In this document: positions 58,332 to 64,000 of the stretch, in pieces
How positions within the stretch are numbered: the stretch's first letter is position 1
Layout: every line of letters begins with the position of its first letter
Assembly: GCF_001297775.1 (NCBI RefSeq)
Contig: NZ_LIFX01000011.1
Location: 124,001 to 188,000, forward strand
Source: Trabulsiella odontotermitis
Lineage (GTDB): Bacteria; Pseudomonadota; Gammaproteobacteria; Enterobacterales; Enterobacteriaceae
Length of the DNA: 64,000 nucleotides
Reading direction: 5' to 3'
Notes under the pieces: model-generated
What the model was told of the DNA's origin: nothing
The model's input: only the letters and a program-made list of their open reading frames with translations
Databases searched by the model: none
Made by a program: the position numbers and the translations under genes

Positions 58332-59087
58332 ATGCAGATAGTCGCAGGCAATAGTGTCTCCCCGGGTATCGCCCTCGGGCATATCGGGATCTGGCATCCG
58401 GCCATACGGAATATTAACCCGCAACGTACCGTTGATTCCGCACAGGCGTTGCAACAGTTTGAACTGGCGTGTGACACCGCGTTATCGCAGTTACAGGCAC
58501 TGGAAGATAAAGTGCGTGCAGAGACGGGAGAAGAAACTGCCCAACTGTTCTCAGCCCACCAGTTAATGTTGCAGGATGATGATTTTCAACAGGAAATTCG
58601 TGATGTCATCATCCACGAGAACGCCAGTGCGGCCTGGGCCGTCGAGCAGGTTGGTGAACTGTTTGCCGCGCAGATGGCGGCGATGGAAGATACCTATTTC
58701 CAGGCCCGGGCAGTAGATATTCGCGATGTGGCCGGAAGGCTCATCACGCTTCTCTGCGGGCCTCAACGTGCGGCGCAACCGTTATACGGGCGCAATACCA
58801 TTCTGTTGGCCGAAGAGATAACACCCAGCGAAACGGTGCAACTCGACAGGCAGCACATCGTCGCTATCGTGACCCGACAGGGCTCTGACATATCCCATAG
58901 TGCGATTCTGGCGAGGGCGATGGGGATCCCGGCGATTATGGGTCTGAATGCCCCCGGCTTGCCCGACGAATGGGAAGGTCTGGAAGCGCTGGTTGATGGC
59001 ACAACCGGGTATCTTTATCTGACGCCTGATAGCGAAACGCGCCAGCGTTATCACGCTAAGTCATTTCAGCAATGCCAGGAAAAATAA
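58332..59087 (+). CDS. Free-standing enzyme I N-terminal (His) domain
   Basis: A 251-residue protein homologous to the first 250 or so residues of PTS enzyme I. It has the HPr-binding helical part and the phosphohistidine domain with His189 in GSDISHSAILARAMG, the same residue number as in E. coli enzyme I. The frame ends cleanly at the domain boundary; the PEP-binding C-terminal half (about 320 residues) is absent, and the following 160 bp do not encode it. It should exchange phosphate with HPr but not with PEP. DhaM of E. coli carries a similar truncated domain as a fusion. Confidence 0.88.
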   Translation: MQIVAGNSVSPGIALGHIGIWHPAIRNINPQRTVDSAQALQQFELACDTALSQLQALEDKVRAETGEETAQLFSAHQLMLQDDDFQQEIRDVIIHENASAAWAVEQVGELFAAQMAAMEDTYFQARAVDIRDVAGRLITLLCGPQRAAQPLYGRNTILLAEEITPSETVQLDRQHIVAIVTRQGSDISHSAILARAMGIPAIMGLNAPGLPDEWEGLEALVDGTTGYLYLTPDSETRQRYHAKSFQQCQEK

Positions 59088-59101
59088 ATCGTTATTTTTG
59101 C

Positions 59102-59117
59102 TGTGATGAAGATCACT
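59102..59117 (+). promoter_or_regulatory. Probable CRP site before the IIB gene
   Basis: TGTGA-TGAAGA-TCACT matches the TGTGA-N6-TCACA consensus at nine of ten positions. It is about 135 bp before the IIB gene, in a 160-bp gap within the operon, and suggests an internal catabolite-controlled promoter. Confidence 0.65.
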
Positions 59118-59250
59118 TATTTTTTTCGATTCATCTTATCAGTAAAGATTTTCACTTCGGTGGTGAAACGGTGTATTTGCGATTCAATGCCAGGGACAGC
59201 AATATTAAATCACTCTACAACCATACATTAATATAAAGGTCCACATGTAA

Positions 59251-59568
59251 ATGAAAAAGCTAAATATCTTGTTGATCTGCGGTTCCGGGGCATCCAGTGG
59301 ATTTCTTGCGGCCAACATACGTAAAGAAGCGGCGCAACGTGGGCTGGATTGTAACATCGTCGCCCGCAGCGAGGCCGAAGTTGAGAGCTACCTCCAGGAA
59401 ATAGATTGTCTGATGGTCGGGCCCCACCTGAAATATTTGATTCCGGAACTGGAAGAAAAAGTGGAGGCGATGAACATCAAAGTTATCCTGATGGAAAAAT
59501 CCTACTACTCGCTCCTCGATGGAGCCCAGGCGCTGGATCATCTTCTGGCCGAATTAAATAAGAATTAA
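59251..59568 (+). CDS. PTS lactose/cellobiose-specific IIB component
   Basis: A 105-residue cytosolic protein that takes phosphate from IIA on Cys10 (LLICGSGASSGFLA) and passes it to the sugar held by IIC. The Rossmann-like fold signature and length match ChbB-type proteins. It begins 163 bp after the enzyme I fragment and 15 bp before IIC. Confidence 0.92.
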   Translation: MKKLNILLICGSGASSGFLAANIRKEAAQRGLDCNIVARSEAEVESYLQEIDCLMVGPHLKYLIPELEEKVEAMNIKVILMEKSYYSLLDGAQALDHLLAELNKN

Positions 59569-59583
59569 GCGGAGCTGGCCATC

Positions 59584-60804
59584 ATGCAGAAATTTATTGA
59601 CTGGATGGAGGTGCATTTCGCACCGCCAATGAACAGAATCAACCGCAACGTCTGGGTACTGACGCTGAAAGATTCGATTATGCAGGTGCTGCCGATGATC
59701 CTGGTGGGTTCACTGGTCACCGTATTATCGATCCTGAAAAACTTCCTTCCCTGGTTTCCTAATCTGTCGACACTCTCCAGCTATACCATGGGGCTGATTT
59801 CGATATTTATCGCTTTTTTGATTCCATTTAATTATATGGAAAAAAAGAAAATCAATAAAATGCGTCTGATTGCAGGGATGTCTGGCATCGCTTTATTCAT
59901 GATTATCGTGAAATTACAGGAAGTGCCGGTTCTGCAATTTAAGTATTTTGGCGCGGGCGGGATGTTTGTCGCCATTATCGCCGGGATCTATGTTGCTTTT
60001 ATTATGGGTATCGCCGGTAAATATTCCTTTTTTAAACAGGACAGTGCTATTCCGGATTTTGTCCGGGTCTGGTTTGACGCCATCATCCCTATCCTGGTGG
60101 TGACCGCTACCGGCTGGCTTGCCGTATATATCTTCAGGCTGGATCTCTACCAGATCCTGATTAACATTTTCATGCCGATCACCAGTTTCGCCCAGACGTT
60201 ACCCGGCTTCCTGCTCATCACCTTCCTTGGTGTATTTCTCTACTCAATGGGGATCAGCGGATGGGTCCTTTTCCCTATCACCAAGCCGATTTTCCTCGCG
60301 GGTATTACGGCTAATATGGCGGCCGTTGCTGCGGGTGGCGTGGCAAAAAATATCGTCACCGCAGAAGTGCTTTATTCCGGGTGGGTGGCGATTGGCGGTA
60401 TTGGCGCAACGCTGCCGCTGGTCATTATGCTGGTGAGATCTAAATCCCGCAGACTGAAAGCCCTGGGATCGGCATCGCTGGTACCCGGCATTTTTAATAT
60501 TAATGAGCCGGTTATTTTTGGCGCAGTAGCCTGGAACCCCATCTTAATGGTACCGCTGTGGTTGCAGGGCATTATTTTGCCGCTAATCACCTATGTGGTG
60601 TTGAGTATGGGCGTGGTCAATATTCCTGCCGCCGTATTCGACATGTGGTATTGCCCGTTCCCGATTTCGACCTGGATTGTATCGCAGGATCTGAATGGCC
60701 TGATTCTGCTGGCTGTCGTCGCCACCGTGAGCACGCTCATCTGGTATCCATTTTTCAAAATGTATGAAAGGCAGCAGGTTGCTGCAGAATCCGCCGCTGC
60801 CTGA
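59584..60804 (+). CDS. PTS lactose/cellobiose-specific IIC component
   Basis: A 406-residue inner-membrane channel that carries the sugar across the membrane and presents it for phosphorylation by IIB. It has about ten hydrophobic segments and the GIFNINEPVIFGAVAWNP motif, in which the conserved Asn and Glu contact the sugar in ChbC-type structures. It is shorter than E. coli ChbC (about 450). The likely substrate is a beta-glucoside, given the downstream glucosidase. Confidence 0.93.
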   Translation: MQKFIDWMEVHFAPPMNRINRNVWVLTLKDSIMQVLPMILVGSLVTVLSILKNFLPWFPNLSTLSSYTMGLISIFIAFLIPFNYMEKKKINKMRLIAGMSGIALFMIIVKLQEVPVLQFKYFGAGGMFVAIIAGIYVAFIMGIAGKYSFFKQDSAIPDFVRVWFDAIIPILVVTATGWLAVYIFRLDLYQILINIFMPITSFAQTLPGFLLITFLGVFLYSMGISGWVLFPITKPIFLAGITANMAAVAAGGVAKNIVTAEVLYSGWVAIGGIGATLPLVIMLVRSKSRRLKALGSASLVPGIFNINEPVIFGAVAWNPILMVPLWLQGIILPLITYVVLSMGVVNIPAAVFDMWYCPFPISTWIVSQDLNGLILLAVVATVSTLIWYPFFKMYERQQVAAESAAA

Positions 60805-60852
60805 GTTTTATCCCCTACACGTGGCCTGCGGGCCACGACATTAAAGGAGTAA

Positions 60853-62301
<1,449 letters not shown>

Positions 62302-62303
62302 TC

Positions 62304-63230
62304 GTGGCTGACAAATCTGCCCTGCTGGCGATGGCCAGCGGGATTTGCTGGGGGACGTCAGGGCTGGTGATGCGCTATCTCAGCGCATACGGCTTCGATG
62401 CCGTTGAGATCGGCGCTTTACGCCTGCTGGTTGCGGCAGGCGTAATGAGCGCGATCGCGCTGCGTCGCCCGGCGGGTATGCGCATCAGCCTGCGGCAGTT
62501 ACCCTGGCTGGCGGCGATGGGGGCAGGTTGTCTGTTCCTTTTCTCGCTGTGCTACGTGTTGTCAGTGCAGGAGGTCTCCCTGTCGCTGACCGCCGTGCTT
62601 ATTTATACCTCTCCGGCGATCGTCATGTTGCTGTCGGTGGTGATCTTCAATGAACCGCTAACGCGACATAAGCTCCTCGCGCTGGCACTGACGTTTTGCG
62701 GCTGCAGTCTGGCCGCGGGATTGTTTCCCGCCACGCTGCACTACTCCTGGCGAGGGATTGGTTTTGCCCTGCTTGCCGCATTACTGTATGCGTTGTATGC
62801 CGTACTGGCAAAAATACAGACGCAACGCGGCGATGCCTTAACGGTCACCGCCTGGAGTCTGGTGTTTGGCGCCGCCGCCGCGGTTATGGCGGTGAATATT
62901 CCTCATGGCCTGGGCATATTACGTGCCGGGCCCGGCGCGCTGTTGTGGGTGGCGGTGATAGGTATCCTGAATACGGCTGTGCCTTATCTGCTGTATACGC
63001 GGGCGGTCAGCCTGGGTGAGGCAAGCAAAGCGGCAATGATGGCCTCTGTCGAGCCGGTAGTGGCGACGCTGCTGGGAATGGCTGTTTTTCATGAGACACC
63101 AGGAGTGTGGGCCTGTCTGGGTATCCTGCTGGTTATCAGTGGGTTACTGGTGATGAACCGCCCGGGCGTGGGGCAAAAACGCGTATCGTCGGTGGCGGGT
63201 TGCATCAGGGCAGACCAGAGGAAGGAGTAA
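62304..63230 (+). CDS. EamA/DMT-family transporter
   Basis: A 308-residue membrane protein with two EamA repeats and about ten hydrophobic segments. The start is GTG at 62304, 2 bp after the glucosidase stop, so it is coupled to it. The family exports or imports metabolites. In this place it may export an aglycone or other product of glucoside cleavage (inference). The last twenty residues are charged and cytoplasmic. Confidence 0.88.
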   Translation: MADKSALLAMASGICWGTSGLVMRYLSAYGFDAVEIGALRLLVAAGVMSAIALRRPAGMRISLRQLPWLAAMGAGCLFLFSLCYVLSVQEVSLSLTAVLIYTSPAIVMLLSVVIFNEPLTRHKLLALALTFCGCSLAAGLFPATLHYSWRGIGFALLAALLYALYAVLAKIQTQRGDALTVTAWSLVFGAAAAVMAVNIPHGLGILRAGPGALLWVAVIGILNTAVPYLLYTRAVSLGEASKAAMMASVEPVVATLLGMAVFHETPGVWACLGILLVISGLLVMNRPGVGQKRVSSVAGCIRADQRKE

Positions 63231-63232
63231 TA

Positions 63233-64000
63233 ATGCAAAGCAAGCATATGAAACTGTTGCGACTGTTTCTCGACAGCACCGAGGCATTGACTGCTCAGGT
63301 GCTGGCGATGAATATGGCCGTCAGCGATCGCAGCGTGAAAAACTACATTGCCGAGATCAACGTCAGCGAGCCAGGGCTTATTCAGTCTTCGCATCGTGGT
63401 TACGTGGTGGACAAAGCGCGCGCCATGTCAGTGCTCTCCAGCCAGGTTCATAAAATGCCGCAGACGCCGGAAGAGCGGGTCAATTACCTGTTAACTCAGT
63501 TACTCAATAGTCGCCAGCCAGCGAGCCAGCTTCCCGACCTGTATGGTCTCAGTGATATTCTGTGCGTCAGCTATGAAACCGTTAAGAAAGATTTATTGCT
63601 GGTGCGGAAAAAACTAAAGGATTTTAATCTTTACCTCACTGTCACGAACGATTGTCTGGATATCGAAGGGCTGGAACGCGATAAACGCCGCATGTTTTCC
63701 AGCCTGCTGTACGCGGAGTTTAGTGCGAATATACTCAGCCTCGCGGAAATAGGGCGGATCTTTCCGCAGTATGATATCGACCACCTTGTTTCCATTCTGG
63801 TGGAGTCCTGCAAAGCCTGGCACTATTTTATTAACGAATATGCGTTGTTGAGCCTGGTGCTGGATGTGGTTATCAGTATCGACAGGATCCGCAACGATCA
63901 TACTTACCATAAAAATGGCGCTGCCCACGACGCTTCCGACGTTCGAAAATATGACGAACATGAAACGACGCTCGCCCGTAAAGTCATTCATGATATTGAG
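63233..64000 (+). CDS. PRD-type transcriptional regulator (BglG/MtlR-like), N-terminal part
   Basis: An open frame of 256 codons from ATG 63233 to the right edge, with GGAAGGAG before the start and 2 bp after the EamA gene. The first 60 residues form a helix-turn-helix (SDRSVKNYIAEIN); a second follows at about 95-140 (CVSYETVKKDLLLVRKKL), and then a region like the start of a PRD domain. This is the layout of LicR/MtlR-type regulators, which are phosphorylated by PTS proteins. It probably controls this operon. The C-terminal PTS-like domains lie beyond the window. Confidence 0.8.
   Translation, partial: MQSKHMKLLRLFLDSTEALTAQVLAMNMAVSDRSVKNYIAEINVSEPGLIQSSHRGYVVDKARAMSVLSSQVHKMPQTPEERVNYLLTQLLNSRQPASQLPDLYGLSDILCVSYETVKKDLLLVRKKLKDFNLYLTVTNDCLDIEGLERDKRRMFSSLLYAEFSANILSLAEIGRIFPQYDIDHLVSILVESCKAWHYFINEYALLSLVLDVVISIDRIRNDHTYHKNGAAHDASDVRKYDEHETTLARKVIHDIE

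Noticed and set aside
59088..59250. Possible remainder of the enzyme I C-terminal domain after a frameshift
   Set aside because: None of the three frames continues enzyme I motifs, and the next gene (IIB) starts 163 bp later.

Overview
The window is chromosomal DNA from a member of the Enterobacteriaceae close to Enterobacter, Citrobacter, Lelliottia or Leclercia. The gene order gnd-ugd-wzzB-hisIFAHBCDG-yeeZ-yeeY-plaP-sbcB-dacD-sbmC-yeeA-yeeX-cobUST is the enterobacterial 44-minute neighbourhood, and most encoded proteins have close E. coli counterparts. The genus cannot be fixed from the sequence alone.

Positions 1-12,950 are the 3' end of an O-antigen locus. The AT-rich start holds a cut glycosyltransferase, a Wzy-like polymerase and two family 2 glycosyltransferases. 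The conserved gnd and ugd follow, then a second AT-rich block with a GNAT acetyltransferase, a FemAB-like protein and an OafA-type O-acyltransferase. A UDP-glucuronate 4-epimerase gene (minus strand) and wzzB close the locus. Positions 12,961-20,264 hold the complete his operon on the minus strand, with promoter, leader peptide, attenuator and final terminator; the leader has ten consecutive His codons instead of seven.

Positions 20,373-32,276 are conserved housekeeping genes: yeeZ, yeeY, plaP, sbcB, dacD, sbmC with a LexA box, yeeA, yeeX and cobUST. A HigBA-like toxin-antitoxin pair follows. Positions 32,282-41,809 are bounded by two identical, inverted tRNA-Asn genes. They enclose yeeO and a putrescine-utilisation cluster (puuB, puuC, puuR, puuD / puuA, puuP) without puuE.

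Beyond the second tRNA lie an Ada-like repair gene with a PEP mutase/isocitrate lyase-family gene, and a small regulatory remnant with two TGTAATTACA palindromes. Positions 44,204-57,377 then form a catabolic island whose substrate I cannot name. It has a PotABCD-type ABC importer, a LysR regulator, a flavin monooxygenase, an FMN 2-hydroxyacid dehydrogenase, a D-2-hydroxyacid dehydrogenase, a type II dehydroquinase-like protein lacking the catalytic Arg, a GST, a quinone oxidoreductase, an ArgE-like deacylase, a DUF1028 protein and a RidA-family protein.

Positions 57,646-64,000 are a divergent beta-glucoside PTS operon: IIA, HPr, a free-standing enzyme I N-terminal domain, IIB, IIC, a GH1 6-phospho-beta-glucosidase with Gln at the acid/base position, an EamA exporter, and the start of a PRD-type regulator cut by the right edge. 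The uncharacterised catabolic island and this PTS operon with its own partial phosphorelay are the two parts most likely to hold undescribed biology.
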